Positions 48,732 to 61,533 of a stretch of 64,000 nt of DNA are shown here, one piece after another (the stretch's first letter is position 1; each line of letters begins with the position of its first letter). The DNA is from Tetradesmus obliquus (taxonomy: Eukaryota > Chlorophyta > Chlorophyceae > Sphaeropleales > Scenedesmaceae), in assembly GCA_030272155.1 (NCBI GenBank), contig CP126201.1:1904501-1968500 (forward strand), given 5' to 3'. The position numbers were made by a program, and so were the translations under genes. Below the pieces are notes generated by a model that was not told the origin of the DNA, made no database searches, and worked only from the letters and a program-made list of their open reading frames with translations.

Positions 48732-50850
48732 GTGTTGGTTTCAGCCAGCTGCTGGTGTCCTGACATGCTGACAGCACATATGCAATGTCTGTTGTCAGTG
48801 GGCCGAGTGTCTGTCCCCAAGCAGAGCTCAGGCTGCAAGCTGCATCTGCCTCATCTGCTGCTGCTGCTCCTGCTGCTGCTGCCTGCTGCCAGTGCTGCTG
48901 CAGCTCCGCAGCAGCTGCTGCCGGCAGCACCAGTACTGGCATGAGCAGCAGCAGTGCACTGCTGGCCTTGCTGCTGCTGCTGCTGCTGTCACCATCAGGG
49001 CTGGCTGGCAGCAGCCCCACATGCAGCACGCCAGCCTGCAGCTGGGGCAGCGCAACACTGACAGCACAAGAGCACGCATGTAGCAGCAGCAGCAGCAGCA
49101 AGAGCTGAACATGTGCAGCACTCAAGGAGCAACAGCAAAAACAGTCCAGGCACAGCTGTGCACCATGGGGGGTTCAGTATATGTCTGCTGTGCTTCCACA
49201 GCAAACACAAAACTGCACAGGTTGCACATGTATTTGCTGCCAGCACGTCACAGATACAGCACAACAGTTGCGGCCGATCAAGATTGCCCTGGCACGAACC
49301 CAAATAGCGATAGCTGCCACCACCAACGGCTGTGTTCTGCTGATGGCACAAAACAGGGCCACCCTCACCTGATGCTGCTGCCTTGCAGTACAGCTTCTTG
49401 GTCCATCACTGCTGATCCATCCTGGAATGCCACCAGTCTGCATCTCCGGCTGCTGCTGCTGCTGCCGTCTGCAGCTTTCCCCTTCGCATGCAGCTGCAGC
49501 TGCAATGTCACCTGCTGCTGCGGCTTGCCAGCTGTCAAGCAGGCAGGCTCGCAGCACCGCAGAGACACCGCTGGGAATGCACGGCTGCCATCACTGATGA
49601 CACCTGCTGGTGCAGAAGAATCTGCCGGCATGGCTGTTGCTGCTGCTGCTGCTTCTGCTGCTGCTACTGGTCCCTTGGTGCTTGCTGCTGCTGCTCCCAC
49701 CGCCACATCCACATCAGGCAAGCCCTCCCCCAGGAACAGCAGCTGACCCACAACATTGGATAGCACCGCTGCCGCCATGCTGCTGCTGCTGCCGCTGCAG
49801 TGCATTCCAGCCTCACAATCAGCTGCTGCCCAACTGTCAACGCCAATGTCTTCCTTGTGCTCTCTGCTTGCTGACCTGCCACCCCCACCACCATCACCAC
49901 CATCACTGGAGTTGCCATTGTCGCCACTGGCGGGTCTCAGCGTGAACACATTGGCCAGCAGCTGCACGCAGCCAGGGAAGCATGCAGCAGCGATGTATGC
50001 TGGACTGCTGCTGCTGCTACTGCAGCTGGTCAGACTGCCTAAGCTGGAGCTGAGGCAGCTGGTGAGGGCGGGGGCCAGCAGGGGCACGTTGCTGTGGGCG
50101 GTGTGCACCTGTTGTGAGGGCCAGACGCGTTCAGTAACACAAGAATGGCAGCAGCGAGGAATGAGGCAATGCAGGGCACCAAAGAACACAGGCAAGGGAA
50201 GGAATGGCAGCTGTCAGCTGCTGTTCACACAGTGACTAATTTCTGTGCAATCCCACCACACAGCGAGGGCAGCAACCCTCAGCAACCATAACAACACACC
50301 GCGTCAGTGGCACTAGCACCAACCGTCCACCCCCACCCACCTTGATGCTTGCCGGCAGTGCAGCCACCATGCTGCTGTACGCCGGCAGGCCTGCTGGGCT
50401 TGGATCCGCGGGGGCAGCAGCAGCAGCGGCAGCAGCCAGGAACACGGCAGCAGCAGCCTCCTGGCCCAGCAGGCTGCTAATGCCAGGCAGCAGGCCAGAC
50501 AGATGGCTGCTGCAGCTGCTGCCACTTAACCAAGAGGAGAGATTCGCTGCTGCTACTGCTGCTGCTGTGAGTGCTGGTGCCGCTGCCAGGTTCATGCTGC
50601 TCTCTATGTCTGCCAGGTACTGCTCAGCTGCAGCGTCGCGGCGGGCATACTGCCCATTGCTTCTGCTGCTGCTGCTGCTGCTGCTGTTGGTGGTGGTGGT
50701 AGCCACAATGTTGTCTGCGGCAACATCATCATCACTGAACTGCTCCTCCTCCTGCTGCTGCTGCTGTTTGTCAACGCTGGCCGTTGCCGGACTCGTATTG
50801 ATGCCAGCGCATGAGCTGTTGCTGAACACTCCTGCAGATGAGCTGCTTTC

Positions 50851-50904
<54 letters not shown>

Positions 50905-52617
50905 ATGTTGTCCAGTTGCAAACCCATGTGCAGCCGCCTTCATTCGCTCATATGCTGTGCGCTGCTGCTGCTGCAGCCTCACCACGCCCAGTGTGGGCAG
51001 CAGCACCACACACAGCAGGCTGAGCAGCAGCTGACCAGGCTGCACCCAGCTGCTGCTGCTGCTGCTGCTGGAGGTGGCACTGTGTACAGCTGCCAGCCTC
51101 AGGGTGGTGCCATGAACGAGCAGCCACTCGCAGACGCTGCAGGCCAGGTGCAGCGGCAGTGGCAGCTGCAGCAGCACACACAGACAGGCAGACACACAGA
51201 TAAGCCACTGCTGAGCTGCTGAGGCTAGGGCGACTCGCTCCTGAAAAGCTGGTGATGCAAGCACCACAGCGGTGATTAGCACAGCAAGATAGTACGAGGC
51301 AGAGTGCTGATTGCAGGCAGTTCACAACAATCTTGCTGCAGCAGTTGGCACATTGTGTGTGTAATACTGCCATGTGCGTGCTGCAAGAGGTTCTTGCCGT
51401 TGCTGTGCGCTTCATCCTTACAGAGCCCAGCACAAAACAGCAGCCACTGGCAGCAACAACAAGCTTGCAGCACACATAGTAACCTCTCTAACTTCTGCCA
51501 TCACATCAACTTCAGCTTCAGCAATAAGAGTGATGAAGAGATCTATGTAGCATGGCATAGCTTCACTCACCACCAGCATGTATTGCAGCCATCCCTGGGA
51601 TGCATACTTGCCAAAACTGCTGACCCCATGATACAGACTGCTGTGCGGCGCCCCTGCTGCTGCAGCAGCAGCAAGTGCAGGCACCAGGCGTTGCAGCACG
51701 ATGACAGCCTGCCGCAGGGCCGGCTGCCGCCACCAAGAGGAGGGGCGGTACCACCACACCCAGCCGCTGCTGCTGCTGCTGCTGCTGCTGGTTGTCGCTG
51801 CTGTAGCGGTGCTGTTGGTTGGGGCCTGTTGGATGCAGAAGGTGTTGCATTGGCCCTTACCACCTGCTGCGCTGCATTGGCTGCTGGCACTGCTGCTACT
51901 GCTGCTGCTGCCGCTGTTGCTTGCTGCACCCTCAAGCTGCTCTTGTCTGCGCTTGCGTCCCGGTACTGCTGCTGCCACAGCCCGCCACATCCTTGGCAGG
52001 TGTGGCAGCGGCAGCGGCACCAGCAGCAGCAGCAGGAGCATGCTGCGTAGCGGTGGCATGACCGCAAGGAATGGATCACTGGCGATGAAACCAAAGCATA
52101 ATAATGTCACTGCAGCCTGTAATGGGACGTTTACGTGAGCAGAAGAGGCAGAAGAATCAGCAAGCGTTTGACCAAGCTGCAAGGGTAGTATGAATGTCAG
52201 CAAACTTCAAACAAATCATTGTCAATCAAACCAGGAGCGCAATACAGCAGCAGTTGGGAGTGTGGGCGCCAGCACAGCGTGCATTGCTTGTTCTGCTCGC
52301 CTTTGCCATGCTGCTCAATTACATGCTGCTGCACAACATTGTGCCCAAGTACCCTGTCCTGCAACCTGCAAGGTGGTTGAATACTCAAAGCAGCATGCGC
52401 AGCAGTGTAACCACCTGCTTTGTATGCTGTCTGGTCGATGCAAAAGTGCACTACTCACCCATAACAAGCGCTGCAGAGGTCTGGCCACAGCAGCTGCTGC
52501 AGACAGTCCCGCCAGGAGCAACCCATGCAGCTGCAGCAGAGGTGGCTTGGCGTCTTGCAGAGCAGCAGCTGGTGCGTCAGCAGCGCTGCATTGCTGTGTT
52601 CTGCCATATTGACCGTA

Positions 52618-52648
<31 letters not shown>

Positions 52649-52945
52649 AGGCGTGCTGGTTCAAGCAGTTCTGTATGCTGCTGCCTGCAGATGTAGCTCC
52701 TCAACGCGGCTTGGTATGGCGCACTGCACTGCGTCTGTAGGTCAGGCTGCATGTTGTGCGCATGGCCTGCAGCCAGGTGCATGCGACTGCCCACGCCTGC
52801 CTGACATAGCTCCGGCAATGCCTTGCCAAAGAACACTAAGAAAGCAAGCGATATCACAATAGCGCAGCAAACCTCCCTGCCATACAGCTGCCGCGCCTGC
52901 CAGACAGCAAACGAAGGGAACTGCTGTTGCTGCTTCTGCTGCTGC

Positions 52946-53037
<92 letters not shown>

Positions 53038-53064
53038 GTGGTGGTGGTGGTTAGGGCTCAGCAT
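46941..53064 (-). CDS. Multipass membrane protein A, unknown function
   Basis: Six exons join in phase: 53064-52459, 52116-51571, 51306-50341, 50108-49369, 49120-47749 and 47168-46941, giving 1,485 residues. I do not recognise the family. The protein starts MLSPN, then His6 and about 35 Gln, then FPSFAVWQARQLYGRE and a hydrophobic helix. About ten more candidate membrane segments follow, including LLLLLLVPLPLPHL, YYLAVLITAVVLAS, LLLSLLCVVLLPTLGVV, IVTLVAVAGPLAVQLL and LLLCWTLLVLAWLLLVLAG. The last exon has WFCPLLAADVLI and HWLLPRYCAALLLPLALAAA. Ser, Ala and Gln runs lie between conserved blocks. Gene B, divergent from it, encodes the same blocks in the same exon order, which supports the model. 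Introns carry copies of adjoining exon ends. Confidence 0.82.
47241..47298 (-). repeat. Copy of the start of gene A last exon
   Basis: A copy of the first 50 bases of exon 47168-46941 (encoding VPFRWFCPLLAADVLI) and its acceptor lies upstream of it. Confidence 0.92.
47627..47710 (-). repeat. Copy of the end of gene A exon 5
   Basis: A copy of the last 75 bases of exon 49120-47749 (encoding RQRGLAEDFGVLFGFAVKAY) and its donor lies downstream of it. Confidence 0.92.
52951..53034 (-). repeat. Pure (CTG)28 tract, poly-Gln in gene A
   Basis: Twenty-eight uninterrupted CTG units on the plus strand encode a Gln run near the N terminus of protein A. This is the longest pure triplet tract I see in the window and should be length-polymorphic. 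Confidence 0.93.
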
Positions 53065-53512
53065 GTCAGCTTGCTGACACTTCGAAAGAAATCTAAAAAC
53101 TCATTTATCGTGCCCCTTGAGGGTTGTGTGCCACAACAGCAGTGCCGGCAGCGTTCAACGCTTGGCTGGCTCGCCCCCGCGCATTTGCCGCGTTCTGGTG
53201 TTCATGTGTTTCGCAACTGCAGATCAACAGCACAATGCAGCGAATGAATTGGCTTACCCCGAAGGCGCTGCTACCCGTGGCCGTGAGTCACGCCTTCACC
53301 AGAAACCTTGGGCGTCTGAAAAACCTTCGCTTCAGCGCCCCAACAGGCGTTCTACTTGGCAGACGATTCCTCATACCGTTTACATCACGTTGCGCATCCA
53401 TTTCAGTTGAAAAAACGCGCGCAGCCTCCTTTTTAGCTGTGACTCATCTGAAGTTCCCTCCGGCGAGCTGCTATGCATCAACGCACACGCTAGCCATCGT
53501 CGCTGCTTCGTT
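53065..53512. promoter_or_regulatory. Shared head-to-head promoter, genes A and B
   Basis: 448 bp lie between the start codons of the divergent paralogs. An overlapping plus-strand open frame (53124-53720) crosses into exon 1 of gene B in another frame and is probably not coding, though it could act as an upstream open frame. Confidence 0.5.
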
Positions 53513-56500
53513 ATGCAGCAGTTTAGCAGGAAATATCCTAACAAGGCTGCCAGCGGGGCGATGCAGCCCCGCAAACAGCAGCAGCAGCTGCCCAGCTTTC
53601 GTGTGTGGCAAGCCAGGCAGCTGTGGAGCAGAGATGTGCTGTTTGGCTGCGTGCTGGCACTCATTCTACTGCTCTACTACAACAAGACTGTGCCGCAGCT
53701 ATGTCTGCAGGGGCCGCTGAGCTGCCCACTGCAGGAGCAGCAGCAGCAGCATGGCAAGCAGCATGCTGCTGCGCAGCAGCTGCTGTGGAGGATCATTTGT
53801 GGCAACAAGCCTCCAGAGCTGCAGGGCAGCAGCAGCAGCAACAAACTTCAGCAGTGCGATACAACAGGCAGTGATGTGCAACCGCCAGCGGTTGGGCTGG
53901 GTGGCAAGGCTGCAGGCAGTGGCAACCACCCTGCATTGCAGCAGGCTGCATGGCTGGCAGCAGCAGCGGCAGCCAAGCTGGCAAGGCCTCTGGTGGCTTT
54001 GATGCAAGTGAGTGATGCATACAGCCTGTTATTGACAATGTAACGCCACTAGTGCAGCAGGTGGCTTTCACTAGTCCAGGAGGTGGTTTCCTGGCCTTGC
54101 ATTCCACTGCTGTGGCAGCTGCCTCACTGAGGGCCTCGCGTGTAGAGTGCCTGCATTGGCTGGGCAAAATGCCCAACAGTGGTCTACAGCACATGGCAGT
54201 TTGCTGCTTCGAAAGAGCGGAAGCATTTTGCTTAAATCAATGTTGCTCTAGTCGCAGCAGCAACAGCAGCAGCAGCTTTTCACAGCACACTGGTGGCCGT
54301 TGCATGGCAGGTGGCAGAGCTCTGCTGTGTGTGACTGCATCACAATCCCATAGCCTGCCTGCTCGCCACCCTGCCCATCTTTTCAAATCGCCGTTGACCT
54401 CTTGCAGGCCGCAGTCACATTCTGCTGTGTTGGCCTGCTCAGCTGTGACCCCTTCCATCTGGTCATGCCGCCACTGCGCAGCGCGCTACTGCTGCTGCTG
54501 CTGGCGCCGCTGCCGCTGCCGCACCTGCCACGGATATGGCGTGCTGTGACAGCAGCAGCAGGGCGTCGCCGCCGCCGTGACAATACACCCGGCAGTGCTT
54601 CTACAGATTATGGATACATCACCAGCACCGCCAGCAGCAGCACCACCACCAGCAGCACCAGCAGCAGCAGCACCAGCAGCAGCAGCAGCTGGGTGTGGTG
54701 GTACCGCCCCTCGCTCTGGTGGCAGCAGCCGCTGCTGCGGCAGGCTGTGCTTGTGCTGCAGCGCCTGGTGCCTCTGGCCGCTGCTGCTGCTGCCGCGGGG
54801 GCCCCTGGCAGCAGTTTGTACTATGGCTACACGCTGCGGCTGTCTTGGTGGAGCAGCATCGGCAAGTATGCCTACCAAGGCTGGATGCAGTACATGCTGG
54901 TGGTGAGTTGAGGCTGTTATATCTATCATGTAGGCTGTGGGCTCTGCCTGTTCTTATTTTATTGCTGTGAGTGGAGCAGCATCGGCAAGTATGCCTACCA
55001 GGGCTGGGCGCAGTACATGCTGGTGGTGAGTTGACATAGGTTTGTTTTTGTAGATTGTTTTTTAGCGGTTAGCTTTGGTGAATATAAATCAACATCATTA
55101 TTTGGGGGCTAAACATGTGCTTCGATGCGTAAGCTCACCAGGGCTGAATGCAGCACATGCTGGTGGTGAGTGGCCATAGTTTTGTTTTCCTAACTTTTAT
55201 CAAGTAGTGGGCATCAACAGTCGGTAAGAAAGTACGTGCTTTGACAAGTACGCTCGCCAGGGCTAAATGCCGTACATGCTGGTCGTTGAAGCCTTTAACA
55301 CCTGCTGGGGTTCACGACGACCCGCAGTTACTGTATCCAGTGCAAGCATCGGTCACAACTGAAGCAGTCTCAGCACGGTAGCCGTGACATGACGCTGTAA
55401 GGTGAACACTTGTATGTTAAGTTACCGTTACGCACACGTTTCCTTATCATGTCGCGTGTGCATTTTGTTTACACGCTGGCATGGGGAAAGAGGGAGAGAC
55501 AGGGAGGGAGCAACCTTTGGTAGGTAGTGCGCTGTACAAAGAACATGTTCTTGGTGGATAGCACCATTGCATTTGTGGCTGTGTAAGAGTAGTCGTGTCT
55601 CCTACATACCCACACATGCGATGCTGTCTGCCGCCAAACTGCATGCAAATATCAAACATGATAACATGGATGGATGTAATACATTTATGAATTTGTCAGA
55701 AGCTCTGCTGTTGTTCTAATTATGGGCAGCGCCAGGGGTTCCAGGTGTTCCACCTGGGCGTACCAAGGTGGCAACCGGGAAGCCTTTACGCTACTCAAGC
55801 CCAATGTGCTAGGCACGGCTGAGCATCACATTAGAGACAGGCAGTGTTGTGGAGCTGCTTGGGCGCGTGAGCAATGGGGCCACCTGTGAATACGCTGTAC
55901 AGGGTGCAACAGCGACATGTACTCTTTTCAAGTCTTCAAGTACATGTTTTGCAACCATATACAAACAATGTGTGTTGCAACAACAATTTGGTGTGCATGG
56001 ATGAGCGTCACGGCGCTGCTCAGGAGCCACGCTATGCAACAGCATAGCGCGGCATTCGACCAGCGTTGAGGGTCCCATCCCAGCCAGTTACGCTGAACCG
56101 CAGGGTGACTATCAGGGATCCCCGCTGCTTCTGGAGATCAGTGTGCTTGGCACGGCTGATCAACTCATTGCGAGGGTGCACAGGGGCAGTGTGATGCTGA
56201 TGCTACTCTTTCAAAGCTGAGGCGTGATCTTTGAATCGGGGTTTGGAAACAGGTAGACAGCGGGTCAGCAGCGTCAACGCCAATGCAACTTGGTTTTCAG
56301 TGCGGCTAAACTTCGCGACTGTTCCGCCTATCTTTTTGCATTTCCCTGCGCCTCTGCATGGTGATGCATTCATAAGCAGTGGCATGTGATTGCATTGTGC
56401 TGTGCACGGCTGGATGTAGCTGCATTTTCAAGTGCACTTCAGGCCCTGCTACACCCAGCCGTGCGAAGCACAACGACTCAGTGGGGGCCAACACCCATTT

Positions 56501-59500
56501 GACTGCATCTCAACAGTGTCTGGATTACGACTGTCCTGCTTTTCTCTATTTTGCCGCGCGCCTGCTTGTTTGTGGCGCATTTTTGGGCAGTAGCATGCAA
56601 CTCCAATGTGCTGTGCAGGGCTGGATGTAGGCGGCAATTACCAGCGTACGGTAGGCCCTGCTACACCCAGCCGTGCAAAGCACAACGACTCAGTGGTGCC
56701 AACACTCATTTGACTGCATCTCAACAGTATCTAGATTGTGACTGTTCTGCCTTTCTCCCTTCTGCCACACACGCCTGCATCTTGGTGGTCCATTCTCAAG
56801 GCGGTGGCATGCAACTCTAATGTGCTGTGCACGGCTGGATGTAGCAGCGATTCTCAAGTTTACTTCAGGCGCTGCTACACCCAGCTGTGCAAAGCAGAAA
56901 GGCTCAGCTGTGCCAACACCCATCCATTTTCACAGTATCTGTATTGTGACTGTCCTGCTTTTCTTCTTTTGCCATGCGCCTGCTTGTTAGTGGCGCAATT
57001 TGGTCAGTAGCATGCAACTCCAATGTGCTGTGCAGGGCTGGATGTAGGCGGGGATTACCAGCGTACGGTAGGCCCCGCTACACCCAGCCATGCAAGGCAC
57101 AAAGGCTCAGCTGTGCTAACACCCCCCAACTGCATCTCAACAGTATGTGAATTGTGGCTGTTCTGCCTTTCTCTATTTTGCCACACGCGCCTGCTTGTTT
57201 GTGGCGCATTTTGAGGCAGTGACATGCAACTTCAATGTGCTGTGCAGGGCTGGATGTAGGCGGCAATTACCAGCGTACGGTAGGCCCTGCTACACCCAGC
57301 CGTGCAAAGCACAACGACTCAGTGGTGCCAACACTCATTTGACTGCATCTCAACAGTATCTAGATTGTGACTGTTCTGCCTTTCTCCCTTCTGCCACACA
57401 CGCCTGCATCTTGGTGGTCCATTCTCAAGGCGGTGGCATGCAACTCTAATGTGCTGTGCACGGCTGGATGTAGCAGCGATCCTCAAGTTTACTTCAGGCG
57501 CTGCTACACCCAGCTGTGCAAAGCAGAAAGGCTCAGCTGTGCCAACACCCATCCATTTTCACAGTATCTGTATTGTGACTGTCCTGCTTTTCTTCTTTTG
57601 CCATGCGCCTGCTTGTTAGTGGCGCAATTTGGTCAGTAGCATGCAACTCCAATGTGCTGTGCAGGGCTGGATGTAGGCGGGGATTACCAGCGTACGGTAG
57701 GCCCCGCTACACCCAGCCATGCAAGGCACAAAGGCTCAGCTGTGCTAACACCCCCCAACTGCATCTCAACAGTATGTGAATTGCGGCTGTTCTGCCTTTC
57801 TCTATTTTGCCACACACGCCTGCTTGTTTGTGGCGCATTTTGAGGCAGTGACATGCAACTTCAATGTGCTGTGCACGGCTGGATGTACACGACGATCTGC
57901 AGAATCACCTGCAGACCCCGCTACACCCAGCCGTGCGAAGCACGTCCATGCGCAGCACCAGTCTGAATGCACCTGGGCAGTGGGCATGCATCGCTGATGT
58001 GCTGTGCACGACTGGGCGGTGGCTGCAGGTTCACTTCGAACTGGCCACACCCAGCCGTGCAAAATACATCAAGGCATAGCACCAGGGGGGACTGGTGGTG
58101 CTGCATGCAGCGCAGTACGTATGCCTTGTCTGCATGGGGTAACGTTCTCGATGCCGCTTGACAATCTGCAGTAGTTCCAGGTAGAGGATTTGGAGCCCAG
58201 GGGCGCCGCCCCTGGCCACACACACCCTCTTAGCCTTAACTTACCCAGGAGCTGCAGAGCTGCCTGGGTAGTCACTCACTCACTCATTGCAGTAGATGGC
58301 TTGGGGTGCCTGCAGCTGGCTCAGGGTGCTGCTGCCATTTAATGTGTGGCATATTGCCAACTCGACATAGCGCTGCATGGTGTATGTCATATCAGTGCGC
58401 GTTGTGCGGCTGTCATTTCAGCCATGCAACGCACATTGACGGTGCACACCCCGGTGGCGTGCTAAGCTCGCGCCATGTATGTTTGGTGATTGCCAGTTTG
58501 AAGCTCATGGTACATTACCGTGGTGAGTCCCTGGTTTGCATATGTAGAGTTTTAAGCTTGTTTCTTGTGCGCCTGCATGCTGTCTGTGTACTGATCGGCA
58601 GTTGCGTGCACCATTGATGTGCTGTGCGCTGCTATGTGGTCGCCTTGTCTTCCCTTGAAGTCGGCGACAGGCAGCCGTGCAGAGCGCATCAATGACTTAG
58701 CGCAAAGGGTGATTATTGGTCAAAATATGGTACACTGAATCAGTCTCATGTTCTTCCCGGTTCCTTTGCATGTTGCTCGCGCACTGACAGTGGCACGCAA
58801 GATTGATGTGCTGTGCAAGGCTAGATGCTGATGCTTATGTTGACGAGCTCCGCAGCATCCAGCCGTGCTCAGCACATCAATGCGTAGTGTCAAGGGTGAC
58901 TGTGGCCACGAGTGGTGTTATGCTGCATTCACATTCATATGTGTGCAAGTGCGCCTGCATGTTTGTTGCGCATTGATCGGTGGTGGTGTGCAAGATGGAT
59001 TCGCTGTGCACTGCTGGGTGGTTCATCAGCCTTATCAGGCATCTTTGATTATGGTCCATGACACCCAGCCATCCGATCGCATTGCTGACAGCGCTGTTAC
59101 ATTTCGCACTGTCCAACCTGGTGCCGGGACCCAAAAGTAGCCTCCTTCTCTTACTGTATGCCTGCATGTCGCTGGTGCATTCATGGCTATGCAGCTCTGA
59201 TCGGATGTGCTGTGCACGGCGGTCGTAGGGCAGAGCCGGGCTGTTGACATCCAGACTCTCCTACACCCAGCCGTGCACAACATATCATTCTGTAGCGCTA
59301 GGCTATTCAATCCGCTGGCCACACTTTAACTCACACGATGTGGATGCCATCTGCTGATCGGATGTGCTGTGCACGGCGGGGTGTAGGCAACAACCTGGCT
59401 GCTGATATCCAGACGCTCGCCTACACCCAGCCGTACAAAGCGCATCAACTTGTGTATCGCTCAACTGGATGGGCGGCTGGTCACGATTGACCCACATGTA

Positions 59501-60511
59501 GCATCCCTCTCCCACGATATGCCTGCATCGTTGCTAGCGCGTTCATGGGCTTGCAGCTCCGATGTGCTGTGCACGGCGGGGTGTAGGGCAGAGCCTGGAT
59601 GTGGATATCCAGACACTCGCCTACACCCAGCGGTACAAAGCACATCAAATTGTGTAGCGCTGGGCTATACGGTCCGCTGGTCACAGTTCAATCCACATGA
59701 TGCGGATGCCGCCTGCCAATCGGATGTGCTGTGCACAGCTGGGTGTAGGCCGCAGCCTGGATGTAGCTATCCAGACTCGCTCCTACACCCAGCCGTACAC
59801 AGCACATTTAATTACGCAGTGCTGGGCTGGTCGGGCGGCTGATCACACTTGATTAAAATGATGTACATGGTACCGCATGCCATCTGGCGTGTCTGTCCGC
59901 ATTTTGATACATGCTTGATCCTTGACATCAAATTCCATATCGCGATCAGAATGATATATGCAACGCTGACGCTACCCAACATCTGATTAGGCAGGTATTT
60001 TGTGCGCGCCTACATGGTGACTGTGTTTAATTTCCTGCCTGCCCGCCTGTCTGCCTGTGTATGTGTGCTGCTGCAGCTGCCACTGCCGCTGCACCTGGCG
60101 TGCAGCACCTGCGAGTGGCTGCTGATATACAGCACCGACTTGCGGCTGGCTGCTGCTGCTGCACATCCCGCCACCAACAGCGCAGCAGCAGCAACAGCAG
60201 CAGAGGTATGGCACACCTCCAGCAGCAGCAGCTGGCTGCAGTCACCACGTGAGCTGCTGCTCAGCCTGCTGTGTGTGGTGCTGCTGCCCACACTGGGGGT
60301 GGTGAGGCTGCAGCAGCAGCAGCGCGCAGCATACGACAGGCTCAAGTCAGGTGTGAAGCCAGACGAAGAATCTTCATCTAAAGCAGATGCAGCGGCTGAT
60401 GCTGGCAGCGGCAGCAGCAGTGCTGCTGCTGCTGCTGCTGCTGGTCGCAGTGTTGCAGCCCCTGCAGCAGGAGAGGCATCTACAGCAGCAACAGCAGCAA
60501 CTGCAGAATGC

Positions 60512-60567
<56 letters not shown>

Positions 60568-61493
60568 TCGGCTCCGCCAGGGGCAGCCGTTCCTGGATGA
60601 CAGCAGCTATGACAGGCAGTACCTGATCATGAGTAAGGGCAAGGTCAGCAGCAATGCCAGCAGCAGGGAGCCATCACCTGAAAAGACCCTTGCAGGCTGG
60701 CTGGCAGCAAATACACAGCAGCTAGGTGCTAGCAGCACTGCTGCAGATGATGCAACTGGTGCTGGCAGCAGCAGCAGCAGCATGGTGCCTGCTAGGTCTT
60801 CTAGCGGTCCGCTGCTGCTGCTGCGGGCTCACAGTGGTGAACTGAAGCGCTGCGACAGTGCTCAGGGCAGCCTGGCAGCAAAGGAAGCTCCAACAGCAAA
60901 CACTTCTGCCATCGACTTCACACCAGCAGCAGCAGCAGCAGCAGCTGCTCTGATGCCACCTGATGTAGCATTACTGCCACCAAGCATTACTGGAGCTGCT
61001 AGCGGCAACGCTGAGGCTAACAGGGCCAGCAGTAGCAGCAGCAGCAGCAGCAGGCGGCGGAGCAGGAGGCATGAGCAGCGCTCAGGCACCCGCCGTGACT
61101 CTGCAGCTGAGCAGTTCCTGGCAGACATAGAGAGCAGCATCAACCTGGCAGCAGCACCAGCAGCAACAGCAGCAGCAGCAGGCCATCCTCCCAGCAGCAG
61201 CAGCAGCAGCAGCAGCAGCCATCTGTCCGGCCTGCTGCCTGGCATCAGCAGCCTGCTGGGCCAGGAGGCTGCTGCTGCTGTGTTCCTGGCTGCTGCCGCT
61301 GCTGCTGCTGCCCCCGCAGGGCCCTGCCCAGCAGGCCTTCCTGTGTACAGCAGCATGGCGGCTGCAGTGCCGGCAAGCATCAAGGTGCGTGCGGGGTGGG
61401 GGTCCCAGCACAATTGTGTTCTGTTGTGGTTAGTTGGGGGACACAGCGAGTCTGTCTATTATGTCGCTAGACGTCCTGTGTCTGCTCCTTCAC

Positions 61494-61533
<40 letters not shown>

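Noticed and set aside
53124-53720. 198-codon plus-strand frame with a transit-peptide-like middle
   Set aside because: It overlaps exon 1 of gene B in a different frame, and B's frame is supported by its paralog. It may be an upstream open frame at most.
56379-58079. Many 60-100-codon frames in the hairpin array
   Set aside because: They recur with the 629-bp duplication and the hairpin units and have no domain; they are by-products of the repeats.
56395-59807. CRISPR-like array
   Set aside because: Repeats are long inverted pairs with repeated linkers, not short direct repeats with unique spacers, and the DNA is eukaryotic.
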